From NCBI RefSeq assembly GCF_040730185.1, contig NZ_CP160402.1, forward strand, positions 7,378,001 through 7,442,000: a DNA stretch of 64,000 nt, given 5' to 3'. This document shows, piece after piece, positions 37,019-44,837 of this stretch. The number at the start of each line of letters is the position of its first letter. Within the stretch, counting starts at the first letter, position 1. The DNA comes from Streptomyces sp. Je 1-332 (GTDB lineage: Bacteria > Actinomycetota > Actinomycetes > Streptomycetales > Streptomycetaceae). The notes under the pieces were generated by a model. The model was not told the DNA's origin and made no database searches. It saw only the letters and a list, made by a program, of their open reading frames with translations. The position numbers and the translations under genes were made by a program.

Positions 37019-37161
37019 GGTGTTTCCCTCTTCCTGCTGTCAGTCGAAGCCGTAGTGCACAACGGCTCGGGCGGCAGACGTATTCCACGCGCTCACCCGT
37101 GCCCGCTGTCGCGCGCGTACCCATGTGGCCACGGCGCACACCTGCGACCACACTGGCTTCC

Positions 37162-38586
37162 ATGACGGATTCGAAGACGTACGACGTAGTGGTCATCGGT
37201 GCGGGTCCCGTGGGGGAGAACGTCGCGGACCGGGCCCGTGCGGGCGGCCTGAGCGTGGCGATCGTGGAGAGCGAACTCGTCGGGGGCGAGTGTTCGTACT
37301 GGGCGTGCATGCCGAGCAAGGCGCTGCTGCGGCCGGTCATCGCCCGCGCGGACGCCCGCAGGGTGCCCGGACTGCGCCAGTCGGTGCAGGGCCACCTGGA
37401 CGCGTCCGCGGTCCTGGCGCACCGGGACTACTACACCTCCCACTGGAAGGACGACGGCCAGGTCGGCTGGCTGGAGTCGGTCGGCGTCGACCTCTACCGC
37501 GGCCACGGCCGCATCGCGGGCACCCGCCAGGTGACCGTCACGGGCTCCGACGCGACCGAGCAGACCCTCACGGCCCGCCACGCGGTGGCGGTATGCACCG
37601 GCACCCGCGCCGCCCTGCCCGATCTGCCGGGCCTCGCCGAGGTGAAGCCGTGGACGAGCCGGGAGGCCACGAGCGCGGATCAGGTGCCGGGCCGTCTCGC
37701 GGTGGTCGGCGGCGGTGTCGTCGCCGTGGAGATGGCCACGGCCTGGCAGGCGCTCGGTTCGCAGGTCACGCTGCTGGTGCGCGGTGACGGGCTGCTGCCG
37801 CGCATGGAGCCGTTCGCCGGGGAGCTCGTCGCGGGGGCGCTGACGGAGGCGGGCGCGGACGTCCGTACCGGCGTCTCCGTCACGGGTGTGCGCAGGGAGA
37901 ACGGCACGGTCACCGCGACCCTGAGCGACGGCGCCACCCTCGAGGCCGACGAGATCCTCTTCGCCACGGGCCGTGCGCCGCGCACGGACGACCTGGGCCT
38001 GGAGACCATCGGCATGGACCCCGGCTCCTGGCTGCCGGTCGACGAGAGCCTGCGGGTGCAGGGCAGCGACTGGCTCTACGCGGTGGGCGACGCCAACCAC
38101 CGCGCGCTCCTCACCCACCAGGGCAAGTACCAGGCCCGCATCGCCGGGGCCGCGATCACCGCCCGCGCCCAGGGGGTTCCCCTCCTGGAGACCGACGCCT
38201 GGGGCGCGCACTCGGCCACCGCCGACCACGCGGCCGTACCGCAGGTGGTCTTCACCGACCCCGAGGCGGCATCGGCGGGCCTCACCCTCGCGGAGGCGGA
38301 ATCCGCGGGCCACCGGGTGCGCGCCGTGGACTACGACATGGCGAACGTCGCGGGCGCGGGCCTCTACGCGGACGGCTACGAAGGCCGCGCCCGCATGATC
38401 GTCGACCTCGACCGCGAGATCACGCTCGGCGTGACGTTCGTGGGCCCCGGCGTGGGCGAACTCATCCACTCGGCGACGGTGGCGATCGCGGGGGAGGTGC
38501 CGATCGAACGCCTGTGGCACGCGGTTCCGGCGTACCCGACGGTGAGTGAGGTGTGGCTGCGGTTGCTGGAGACGTATCGGGGCTAG
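37162..38586 (+). CDS. Class I pyridine nucleotide-disulfide oxidoreductase (dihydrolipoyl dehydrogenase/mercuric reductase-like)
   Basis: A 474-residue FAD enzyme from ATG 37162. It has the FAD fold VVVIGAGPVGENVADRARAG, redox disulfide GGECSYWACMPSKALLRP (Cys-X4-Cys), NAD(P) fold LAVVGGGVVAVEMATAWQALG, and the dimer domain ending HAVPAYPTVSEVWLRLLE, with the active His-Pro region. It belongs with lipoamide dehydrogenase-like proteins; the true substrate is unknown. It is divergent from trxA, fitting a thiol-redox pair. Confidence 0.88.
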   Translation: MTDSKTYDVVVIGAGPVGENVADRARAGGLSVAIVESELVGGECSYWACMPSKALLRPVIARADARRVPGLRQSVQGHLDASAVLAHRDYYTSHWKDDGQVGWLESVGVDLYRGHGRIAGTRQVTVTGSDATEQTLTARHAVAVCTGTRAALPDLPGLAEVKPWTSREATSADQVPGRLAVVGGGVVAVEMATAWQALGSQVTLLVRGDGLLPRMEPFAGELVAGALTEAGADVRTGVSVTGVRRENGTVTATLSDGATLEADEILFATGRAPRTDDLGLETIGMDPGSWLPVDESLRVQGSDWLYAVGDANHRALLTHQGKYQARIAGAAITARAQGVPLLETDAWGAHSATADHAAVPQVVFTDPEAASAGLTLAEAESAGHRVRAVDYDMANVAGAGLYADGYEGRARMIVDLDREITLGVTFVGPGVGELIHSATVAIAGEVPIERLWHAVPAYPTVSEVWLRLLETYRG

Positions 38587-38916
38587 CGGGGGGCACGCCA
38601 TTCCGTGGCCGAGAAACCCACCCGGTTCGCCATCTCCGGCGCCGCGCCGCGGATGGACTGGCGGATGGGCGCTCGCGGCTGCTGCGGTGGGCCGCCTGTC
38701 CGTTTGCGTGAGGCTGTTGCGAGGGGCTTGGTTGCCGGATCGTCCGAGGTACTGCGGACGGGCCGGCCGGTCGATGGCTGGCTGAGACCGTTGCGGATGG
38801 GGCACCTGCCCGGCCGGCCGAGGCCCCGCAGGTGGCCCGGCCGGTAGGTCTCCGCCGAGGCTGGCGCGGCTGGGCCGTTCGTTGCTTTACCTGCGGTCGC
38901 CGCGGGCGGCCCCCGC
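38587..38916. other. Intergenic region, no gene recognised
   Basis: 330 bases between convergent genes. Open frames are rich in Arg/Gly and show no domain. It is G+C-rich with short GGCCGGCCGG stretches. No hairpin clear enough to call as terminator was identified. Confidence 0.4.
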
Positions 38917-40908
38917 TCACGCGTCCGCGTCCCGCCAAGCCCCCTCCCGCAGCAGTCGCAGCCCGTTGAGGCCCACGACGACCGTGGAGCCCTCGTGGCC
39001 GAGTACGCCGAGCGGGAGCGGCAACGTGCCTGCCAGGTCCCATGTGACCAGTACGGCGATGAACGTTCCGGCGATCACCAGGTTCTGGATCACGAGCCCG
39101 CGCGCCCGCCGGGACAGGGCGATCACCCTTGGCACCGTGGCCAGTTCGTCCCGCACGATGACGGCGTCGGCCGTCTCCAGGGCGAGGTCGGAACCGGCCC
39201 GGCCCATCGCGATGCCGGTGTGGGCCGCGGCGAGGGCGGGCGCGTCGTTGACGCCGTCTCCGATGACGAGGATCTTGCGTCCAGCGCACTCTGCCTCGCG
39301 TACCGCCGCGACCTTGTCCTGGGGGAGCAGTCCGGCCCGTACGTCCTCGATGCCGACCTCGGCCGCGACCCGGGCGGCGGCCTGCGCGTTGTCTCCGGTG
39401 AGCAGCATGGGGGTCGTACCGGTGAGGGACCGCAGAGCGGTGACGGTGGTCGCGGCGTCCGGGCGCAGGCGGTCGGCGATGCCGAGGACGCCCGCGGGGA
39501 ACCCGTCGTGCAGCACCAGGACGGCCGTCTGGCCGTCCTCGCCCAACTGCCGTGCGAGGAGTCGGACTTCACGGCTGGCCGCGTCCGCGGGGTCGCCGCT
39601 CGGCCCGGTTTCGAGCAGCTGTGCTGGAGCGCCCACCTGGACGTCCGCGCCCCCGACCGTGGCGCTGACCCCCACCCCCGGCGTCGACGCGAAGTGCGTC
39701 ACCGGGGGAAGGTCCAGGCCGCGTGCCCGCGCCGCGCTCACCACGGCGCGGGCCAGGGGATGTTCGCTGCGGTGCTCGGCCGCCGCCGCGAGCGCGAGGA
39801 GTGTGTCGTCGGTCAGACCGCTGCCGGGGAGCGCGTGGACAGTGGTCACCTGCGGCGTCCCCTCGGTCAGGGTGCCCGTCTTGTCGACGGCGACCGCGTC
39901 GACCTGCCCCAGACGCTCCATCACGATGGCTGACTTGACCAGGACACCGTGCCGCCCCGCGTTCGCGATCGCCGAGAGGAGCGGCGGCATCGTGGCGAGA
40001 ACCACCGCGCACGGCGAGGCCACGATCATGAACGTCATCGCTCGCAGCAGGGCCCCGGTCAGGTCGTCACCGAGCGCCTGCGGCACCGCGAACACGGCGA
40101 GCGTGGCGACGACCATGCCGAGCGAGTACCGCTGCTCGACCTTCTCGATGAACAGTTGCGTGGGCGCCTTGGTCTCCGACGCTTCCTCGACCATCGCGAC
40201 GATCCGCGCGATCACCGAGTCCGACGCGTCACGCCCGACCCGCACCCGCAGCGCTCCCGCCCCGTTCAGCGTGCCCGCGAACACGTCGTCCCCGGCCTCC
40301 TTGGCAACCGGCATCGGCTCCCCGGTGATCGTCGCCTGATCGACGTCACTGGCACCTTCCAGTACCTCGCCGTCCGCGCCGACCCGCTCGCCGGGCCGTA
40401 CGAGGATGACGTCGCCGACCATCAACTCGGCCGTGTCGACGCTCTCTTCGCCACCCCCGTCGGCCACCCGCGTGGCCGTGGTGGGCGCGAGGTCGAGCAG
40501 GCTGCGCACCGAGTCGGCGGTGCGTGCGGTGGCAAGGGCCTCAAGGGCGCCCGACGTGGCGAAGATGACGATGAGCAGCGCCCCGTCCATCACCTGCCCG
40601 ATCGAGGCCGCGCCGAGCGCCGCGACGATCATCAGCAGATCCACGTCCAGGGTCTTCGCCCGAAGCGCGCGCAGCCCGGCGAGCGCGGGCTCCCAGCCCC
40701 CGGCGACGTACGCGACGGCGTACAGCGCGCCCCACAGCCAGGAGGGCGTCCCGGCCAGCTGGAGCGGCAGCGCGACCAGGAACGCCACCGTGGCCGCCGC
40801 CGCCCAGCGCGCCTCGGCGAGCGCGAGGATGCGGGTGCGGCGGCGCGGAGCCGCCGCAGGTCCGGCGGAAGGCCCCTGGTCGGAGCGGTGGAGCAGGGCA
40901 GTGGGCAT
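38917..40908 (-). CDS. P1B-4-type heavy-metal translocating ATPase
   Basis: A 663-residue pump from ATG 40908 (AAGGG nine bases upstream). Six or so membrane helices surround the TGEPMP actuator loop, the metal-site SPCAV, the phosphorylation motif DKTGTLTEG, SEHPLA (HP motif) and GDGVNDAPALAAAH. SPC plus the C-terminal LGHEGSTVVVG is the P1B-4 pattern, associated with Co/Zn/Fe export. No N-terminal CxxC metal-binding domain is present. It is divergent from a CzrA-like sensor with a TGAA-N6-TTCA operator between, so metal-inducible efflux is likely. Confidence 0.93.
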   Translation of the reverse strand: MPTALLHRSDQGPSAGPAAAPRRRTRILALAEARWAAAATVAFLVALPLQLAGTPSWLWGALYAVAYVAGGWEPALAGLRALRAKTLDVDLLMIVAALGAASIGQVMDGALLIVIFATSGALEALATARTADSVRSLLDLAPTTATRVADGGGEESVDTAELMVGDVILVRPGERVGADGEVLEGASDVDQATITGEPMPVAKEAGDDVFAGTLNGAGALRVRVGRDASDSVIARIVAMVEEASETKAPTQLFIEKVEQRYSLGMVVATLAVFAVPQALGDDLTGALLRAMTFMIVASPCAVVLATMPPLLSAIANAGRHGVLVKSAIVMERLGQVDAVAVDKTGTLTEGTPQVTTVHALPGSGLTDDTLLALAAAAEHRSEHPLARAVVSAARARGLDLPPVTHFASTPGVGVSATVGGADVQVGAPAQLLETGPSGDPADAASREVRLLARQLGEDGQTAVLVLHDGFPAGVLGIADRLRPDAATTVTALRSLTGTTPMLLTGDNAQAAARVAAEVGIEDVRAGLLPQDKVAAVREAECAGRKILVIGDGVNDAPALAAAHTGIAMGRAGSDLALETADAVIVRDELATVPRVIALSRRARGLVIQNLVIAGTFIAVLVTWDLAGTLPLPLGVLGHEGSTVVVGLNGLRLLREGAWRDADA

Positions 40909-40965
40909 GGCGGAGTAACCCTTCACGGGCTGAGGAACGGCAACGCCCACACCGTACAGGAATGA

Positions 40966-40981
40966 ATGAACAGCTTTTCAT
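40966..40981. promoter_or_regulatory. SmtB/ArsR-type operator
   Basis: ATGAA-CAGCTT-TTCAT, a perfect dyad of the TGAA-N6-TTCA form bound by SmtB/CzrA-type metal sensors, placed between the ATPase and the sensor gene. A second, weaker dyad CATGT-GT-ACATG begins at 40980. Confidence 0.75.
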
Positions 40982-41005
40982 GTGTACATGTGTCACCGAT
41001 AGAAT
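40977..41005 (+). promoter_or_regulatory. Candidate promoter of the CzrA-like sensor gene, leaderless
   Basis: TTCATG (-35-like, weak) and TAGAAT (41000-41005), 17 bases apart. The -10 hexamer ends six bases before the sensor ATG and no ribosome site is seen, pointing to a leaderless transcript under direct operator control. Confidence 0.45.
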
Positions 41006-41011
41006 GACGCC

Positions 41012-41371
41012 ATGGGCCACGGAGTCGACGACAGCAGCACCGCCACCACGCGCGAACGCCTGGACACCGTGGGGGCCGCCGACGTCGCCGCCACCCTCCA
41101 GGCCCTGGCGACGCCCTCACGGCTGCTGATCCTCGCCCGCCTCCAGGAGGGCCCCTGCGCGGCCGGGGATCTGGCCGATGCGGTCGGCATGGAGCAGTCG
41201 GCCTGCTCCCACCAGCTGCGCCTGCTGCGCAACCTCGGCCTGATCACCGGCGAACGCCACGGCCGCTCCGTCGTCTACGCCCTCTACGACCACCACGTCG
41301 CCGAACTCCTCGACCAGGCGCTCTTCCACGTCGAGCACCTGCGCCTCGGTCTGCGGGACACACCGCAGTGA
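41012..41371 (+). CDS. ArsR/SmtB-family metal sensor, CzrA-like
   Basis: A 119-residue winged-helix repressor with the helix-turn-helix core [19 protein letters not shown]. The C-terminal helix carries [18 protein letters not shown]. Asp, His(+2), His(+13) and His(+16) match in spacing the alpha-5 Zn/Co site of CzrA/SmtB. It should repress itself and the divergent ATPase until zinc or cobalt rises. The crcB gene starts within its stop codon (GTGA at 41368), so fluoride exporter genes share its transcript. Confidence 0.9.
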   Translation: MGHGVDDSSTATTRERLDTVGAADVAATLQALATPSRLLILARLQEGPCAAGDLADAVGMEQSACSHQLRLLRNLGLITGERHGRSVVYALYDHHVAELLDQALFHVEHLRLGLRDTPQ

Positions 41372-41805
41372 GGGGGAGGGAGAGGGAGGGGGAAGGGGAG
41401 AGGGGCTACGGCGTGTGGGCCGTGGTGGCGGTCGTGGCCGTCGGCGGTGCGATCGGCGCGTCCGCCCGCTACGGCGCCTCTCTGATCTGGCCGACCGCCC
41501 CCGGCACCTTCCCCACGACGATGCTCCTGGTGAACGTCATCGGCTGCGCGGTCATGGGTGTCTTCATGGTGATTCTCACCGAAGCGCGCACGCCGCACCG
41601 CCTGTTGCGCCCCTTCTTCGGCACCGGCGTACTCGGCGGCTTCACCACCTTCTCCACGTACGCGGTCGACATCGAGCGCCTGGTGCAGAGCGGACACGCC
41701 GGCACGGGCCTGGCCTATCTCGGACTGACGCTGCTCGCGGCCCTCGCGGCGGTGTGGAGCGCGGCGTGGGCGACGCGCCGCGTCGTGGTGTGGAGGCGAC
41801 CATGA
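41368..41805 (+). CDS. crcB: Fluoride channel protein CrcB/Fluc, first copy
   Basis: A 145-residue protein from GTG 41368. A charged leader ([11 protein letters not shown]) precedes four helices with the Fluc motifs [26 protein letters not shown] and [17 protein letters not shown]. Fluc proteins are dimeric fluoride channels. The pair with the second copy suggests a heterodimer. It overlaps the sensor gene and, at its 3' end, a 29-codon frame. Confidence 0.92.
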   Translation: MRGREREGEGERGYGVWAVVAVVAVGGAIGASARYGASLIWPTAPGTFPTTMLLVNVIGCAVMGVFMVILTEARTPHRLLRPFFGTGVLGGFTTFSTYAVDIERLVQSGHAGTGLAYLGLTLLAALAAVWSAAWATRRVVVWRRP

Positions 41806-41891
41806 CCGGACCGACGGGCACGGCTCCCCTGCGTACGGCCGCCCTGCGCGCGGCCGATGACCTGCCCGGCCGGGGCGAGGTGGACCGGTGA
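41802..41891 (+). CDS. 29-codon frame bridging the two crcB genes
   Basis: ATG 41802 overlaps the stop of the first crcB gene (ATGA) and its TGA overlaps the GTG of the second (GTGA at 41888). The peptide [20 protein letters not shown]... has no domain. The overlaps on both ends suggest translational coupling rather than a functional peptide. Confidence 0.4.
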   Translation: MTGPTGTAPLRTAALRAADDLPGRGEVDR

Positions 41892-42265
41892 ACTGGCTCT
41901 GCGTGGTGGCCGGAGCCATGATCGGCGCCCCCTTGCGGTTCCTCACCGACCGTGCCGTGCAGGCCAGGCACGACACGGTCTTCCCGTGGGGCACGTTCGT
42001 GGTCAACGTGGCGGGCAGCCTGATACTCGGCGTCCTCACCGGCGCGACCGTCGCGGGCGCCGCCTCCTCCCACACGCAACTGCTCCTCGGCACCGGCCTG
42101 TGCGGCGCCCTGACGACGTACTCGACCTTCTCGTACGAGACGCTGCGGCTCTCCGAGGGCGGCGCGAGGTTCTACGCGGCGGTCAATGTCGTGGCCAGTG
42201 TGGTCGCGGCGCTCGGCGCGGTGTTCGTGGGTGTCGCGTTGGCGGAGGTGGTGTGGGGGAGTTGA
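41888..42265 (+). CDS. crcB: Fluoride channel protein CrcB/Fluc, second copy
   Basis: A 125-residue four-helix protein from GTG 41888. It has Fluc motifs GAMIGAPLRFLTD, WGTFVVNVAGSLILGVL and GTGLCGALTTYSTFSYET (Phe and Asn positions lining the pore). It is the end of the sensor-crcB-crcB transcript, convergent with a TPR gene 33 bases away. Confidence 0.92.
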   Translation: MNWLCVVAGAMIGAPLRFLTDRAVQARHDTVFPWGTFVVNVAGSLILGVLTGATVAGAASSHTQLLLGTGLCGALTTYSTFSYETLRLSEGGARFYAAVNVVASVVAALGAVFVGVALAEVVWGS

Positions 42266-42297
42266 AGCGCCCCCAGGGATGTGCCTCGGCCCCTTGA

Positions 42298-42645
42298 TCA
42301 GACCTCGGCGAAGTCCCCAGCGAGGGCCGCTGCCATCCGCAGGTGCGGTGCCGCGTCCGCGTCACGTCCCTGCCGCTCGAGCGTGCGGCCGAGGAGCAGC
42401 CTGGCGTACTGCTCGACGGGGTCGAGCTCGATGACCGTACGCAACTCGGCCTCCGCGCGCCGCAGTTGCGCCGAGTGGTAGTAGGCGCGGGCCAGCAGCA
42501 GACGCGGGGCGACCTGCTCGGGCACCTCGTCGGCCAGGGTGTCGAGGATGCGCGCCGCCGTGGCGTACTCCTTGGCGTCGAAGAACTGCCGCGCGCGCTC
42601 CCAGCGCTCCGCCGCGGTTCCGTGGTCGTAGTACGTCGTGTCCAC
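42298..42645 (-). CDS. Tetratricopeptide-repeat protein
   Basis: 115 residues from GTG 42645, chosen because AGGAGG is five bases upstream (ATG 42669 is alternative). Three TPR-like helix pairs are visible (ERARQFFDAKEYATAARILD, LLARAYYHSAQLRRAEAELR, LLGRTLERQGRDADAAPHLR). It is a small protein-protein interaction adaptor of unknown partner. Divergent from the pirin gene. Confidence 0.85.
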   Translation of the reverse strand: MDTTYYDHGTAAERWERARQFFDAKEYATAARILDTLADEVPEQVAPRLLLARAYYHSAQLRRAEAELRTVIELDPVEQYARLLLGRTLERQGRDADAAPHLRMAAALAGDFAEV

Positions 42646-42782
42646 TGGTGCCTCCTTCGAGCCCTCCAACGGTCACGGGTGGTTGAATATTCCACAACAG
42701 CCGTGAATGGATGCGGGGCTTCTCCGAAATGACCGGGGCGCGTGCCTGACGGCCGGTGCCCCACGGGTCTAGGTTGTGCGAC

Positions 42783-43748
42783 ATGAGCAATCTTGATCGC
42801 GTGGCGGTCCCGTCCCTGTGCGGCGGTCGCGGGTTCGTCGTCGCCGAACCGGTCCGGGAGCTCCTCAGCCCCCGCAAGGTCAAGCTCGGCGAGTCCACCG
42901 AGGTCCGCCGCCTGTTGCCCAACCTCGGCCGCCGCATGGTCGGCGCCTGGTGCTTCGTCGACCACTACGGCCCGGACGACATCGCGGACGAGCCCGGCAT
43001 GCAGGTGGGCCCGCACCCGCACATGGGCCTGCAGACGGTGAGTTGGCTGCACGAGGGCGAGGTCCTGCACCGCGACTCCACGGGCAGCCTCCAGACGATC
43101 CGCCCCCGTGAGCTCGGCCTGATGACCTCGGGCCGTGCGATCTCGCACTCCGAGGAAAGTCCCAGGAAGCACGCCCGCCTCCTGCACGGCGCCCAGCTGT
43201 GGGTGGCGCTGCCCGACGTCCACCGCAACACCGACCCGCGCTTCGAGCACCACGCGGAGCTGCCCCTGGTCACGGCCCACGGCCTGACGGCGACGCTCAT
43301 CCTGGGCACGCTCGACGGCTCCACGTCACCCGGCACGACCTACACCCCGATCGTGGGCGCCGACCTCACCCTGACCCGCGACGTGGACGTACGCCTCCCC
43401 GTGAACCCCGACTTCGAGTACGCCGTCCTGTGCATGTCCGGCGAGACCCGCGTGGACGGCGTCCCCGTCCTGCCCGGCTCCATGCTGTACTTGGGCTGCG
43501 GCCGCACCGAACTGCCGCTGCGCGCCGAGTCGGACGCGACCCTGATGCTGCTCGGCGGCGAGCCGTTCGGGGAGGAACTGATCATGTGGTGGAACTTCAT
43601 CGGGCGGTCCAACGAGGAGATCGCACGGGCGCGTTCGGACTGGATGAGCGGGACCCGGTTCGGTGAGGTGAAGGGGTATGACGGTGAACCGCTCCCCGCC
43701 CCGGAACTGCCGTCAGTGCCGCTGAAACCGCGGGGTCGTGTGCGCTGA
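42783..43748 (+). CDS. Pirin-family protein
   Basis: A 321-residue bicupin. Residues 55-110 show the pirin metal site in MVGAWCFVDHYGP, GPHPHMGLQTVSWLHEGEV and HRDSTG, with two histidines close together plus a further His/Glu. The C-terminal cupin follows. Some pirins act as quercetinases or redox regulators. The start is ATG 42783. The AT-rich palindrome GAATATTC (42685-42692) lies in the divergent promoter region. Confidence 0.9.
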   Translation: MSNLDRVAVPSLCGGRGFVVAEPVRELLSPRKVKLGESTEVRRLLPNLGRRMVGAWCFVDHYGPDDIADEPGMQVGPHPHMGLQTVSWLHEGEVLHRDSTGSLQTIRPRELGLMTSGRAISHSEESPRKHARLLHGAQLWVALPDVHRNTDPRFEHHAELPLVTAHGLTATLILGTLDGSTSPGTTYTPIVGADLTLTRDVDVRLPVNPDFEYAVLCMSGETRVDGVPVLPGSMLYLGCGRTELPLRAESDATLMLLGGEPFGEELIMWWNFIGRSNEEIARARSDWMSGTRFGEVKGYDGEPLPAPELPSVPLKPRGRVR

Positions 43749-43926
43749 GGCACCTGCACGCCCTCGTCCACGATGCCGCGGCCCGGGCCAGGGACTTCCT
43801 CCGCGTGGGAATGCCGCTCGAATGCGCCTGGGACGAGGACGCCGTACGTCTAGCCTCGCGTATCCCGCACGCATGCATCCCGGACAGTTTGGCAGGCTTC
43901 GGGACATACGTCATGTCCGAGGGGAG

Positions 43927-44661
43927 ATGGGAGCGTTGGCGACGGGGTTGGCCTGGGGTCGCCTCGGCTTCTATGACGTCCCGGGTCCGCACAGTCCAGC
44001 GAGGACGCTCGGAGAAAAGCCGCTTGCGAACCCTGTCTGGGGCATGCGGCTAAGAATGGATTGCCAGAGAGATGTTGAGCGATCGTTGCTACGGCACAAC
44101 GGGTCGGGGCTCACCGACGTCATCCCGTCCAAGTACGCGCTCTACAGCGTCAATCGGATTGCTGAGGAGCATCTCGGAACGCTCAAGTACAAGCTGAAAA
44201 ACGATCACTACGGCTGGGGCGACAGCCGCTTGATCGTGCCGATCGGCGCGTTGGGCGAGATGCGGCTCGTCATCGACACCCAGACGGGGGATTTCGGGTC
44301 CTGGGACATCGAGGAAACGGGCTACTGTTGGTTCGAAAGCCCGGAGTGGGCATCCCTTTCGACCGTGCTCGAAGTCATCGGAAACGCTCTGGCATCCCCG
44401 CCTCCGTGGATTACAGTCATGGGTGACGGTGTCGAGCCGCCCGACTGCGCGCCGAGGCAGGCACCAACCCCGACGCACCCGACTTCACCCACCTCGTCGG
44501 CGAACTCCTCCTCAAGAGCCCGGACTTCGCCAAGCCGTGGGAACGCTACGACGTCGGCGGACGCAAGAAGCCCCGGAAGACCTTCCACCACCCCCAGGAG
44601 GGCGCCCTCACCCTCAGCGGTCCGAGCATGCACCTCGACGACGCTCCGGGCCAGCGCCTGA
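43927..44661 (+). CDS. Uncharacterised protein, uncertain limits (possibly decayed)
   Basis: Only about residues 40-160 (44044-44410) look like real coding: YALYSVNRIAEEHLGTLKYK, LIVPIGALGEMRLVIDTQTG and FESPEWASLSTVLEVIGN. These give a mixed alpha/beta pattern that I do not recognise (a vague resemblance to SMI1/KNR4-type immunity proteins). Downstream of about 44420 the frame runs over the out-of-frame remnant of a different gene, so the original stop is probably lost. Codon use is less G/C-biased than neighbours. Start sites between 43738 and 44056 are all arguable. Possibly acquired DNA. Confidence 0.3.
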   Translation: MGALATGLAWGRLGFYDVPGPHSPARTLGEKPLANPVWGMRLRMDCQRDVERSLLRHNGSGLTDVIPSKYALYSVNRIAEEHLGTLKYKLKNDHYGWGDSRLIVPIGALGEMRLVIDTQTGDFGSWDIEETGYCWFESPEWASLSTVLEVIGNALASPPPWITVMGDGVEPPDCAPRQAPTPTHPTSPTSSANSSSRARTSPSRGNATTSADARSPGRPSTTPRRAPSPSAVRACTSTTLRASA

Positions 44662-44750
44662 GCGTGTACGCCGTGGAACCGGGTACCCCGGATCACGACG
44701 CCATGCTCCTCCTGGACCTGATCACGGAGCCGGCCGGCCTTGCCCGCTAG
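44427..44750 (+). pseudogene. C-terminal remnant of an MmyB-like XRE-family regulator
   Basis: About 107 codons ending at TAG 44748, in a frame other than the preceding unit, reading ARLRAEAGTNPDAPDFTHLV and then ELLLKSPDFAKPWERYDVGG, FHHPQEGALTLSGPSM, VYAVEPGTPDHDAM. This is the C-terminal ligand-sensor region (MmyB-like, PF17765) of Streptomyces XRE regulators. The helix-turn-helix domain and the start are missing, with an in-frame stop at 44424. A 21-bp tandem duplication follows the stop. It looks like a truncated copy left by recombination. Confidence 0.7.
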
Positions 44751-44755
44751 ACGAG

Positions 44756-44795
44756 ACAGGGCCGCGTGACTGCGATACAGGGCCGCGTGACTGCG
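44756..44795 (+). repeat. 21-bp tandem duplication
   Basis: ACAGGGCCGCGTGACTGCG occurs twice in direct repeat with a period of 21, in the gap between the regulator remnant and the Asp2-like gene. Confidence 0.8.
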
Positions 44796-44837
44796 GCTGC
44801 TGATCGCGCGGCCCAGTGAGTGTCGCCGGTCACGGTT

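Noticed and set aside
38587..38916. Remnant gene between the disulfide reductase and the metal pump
   Set aside because: Frames on both strands lack recognisable domains and codon bias; treated as plain intergenic.
41000..41368. Possible fluoride riboswitch upstream of crcB
   Set aside because: There is no untranslated leader: the crcB gene begins inside the stop codon of the sensor gene, and the sensor gene itself appears leaderless.
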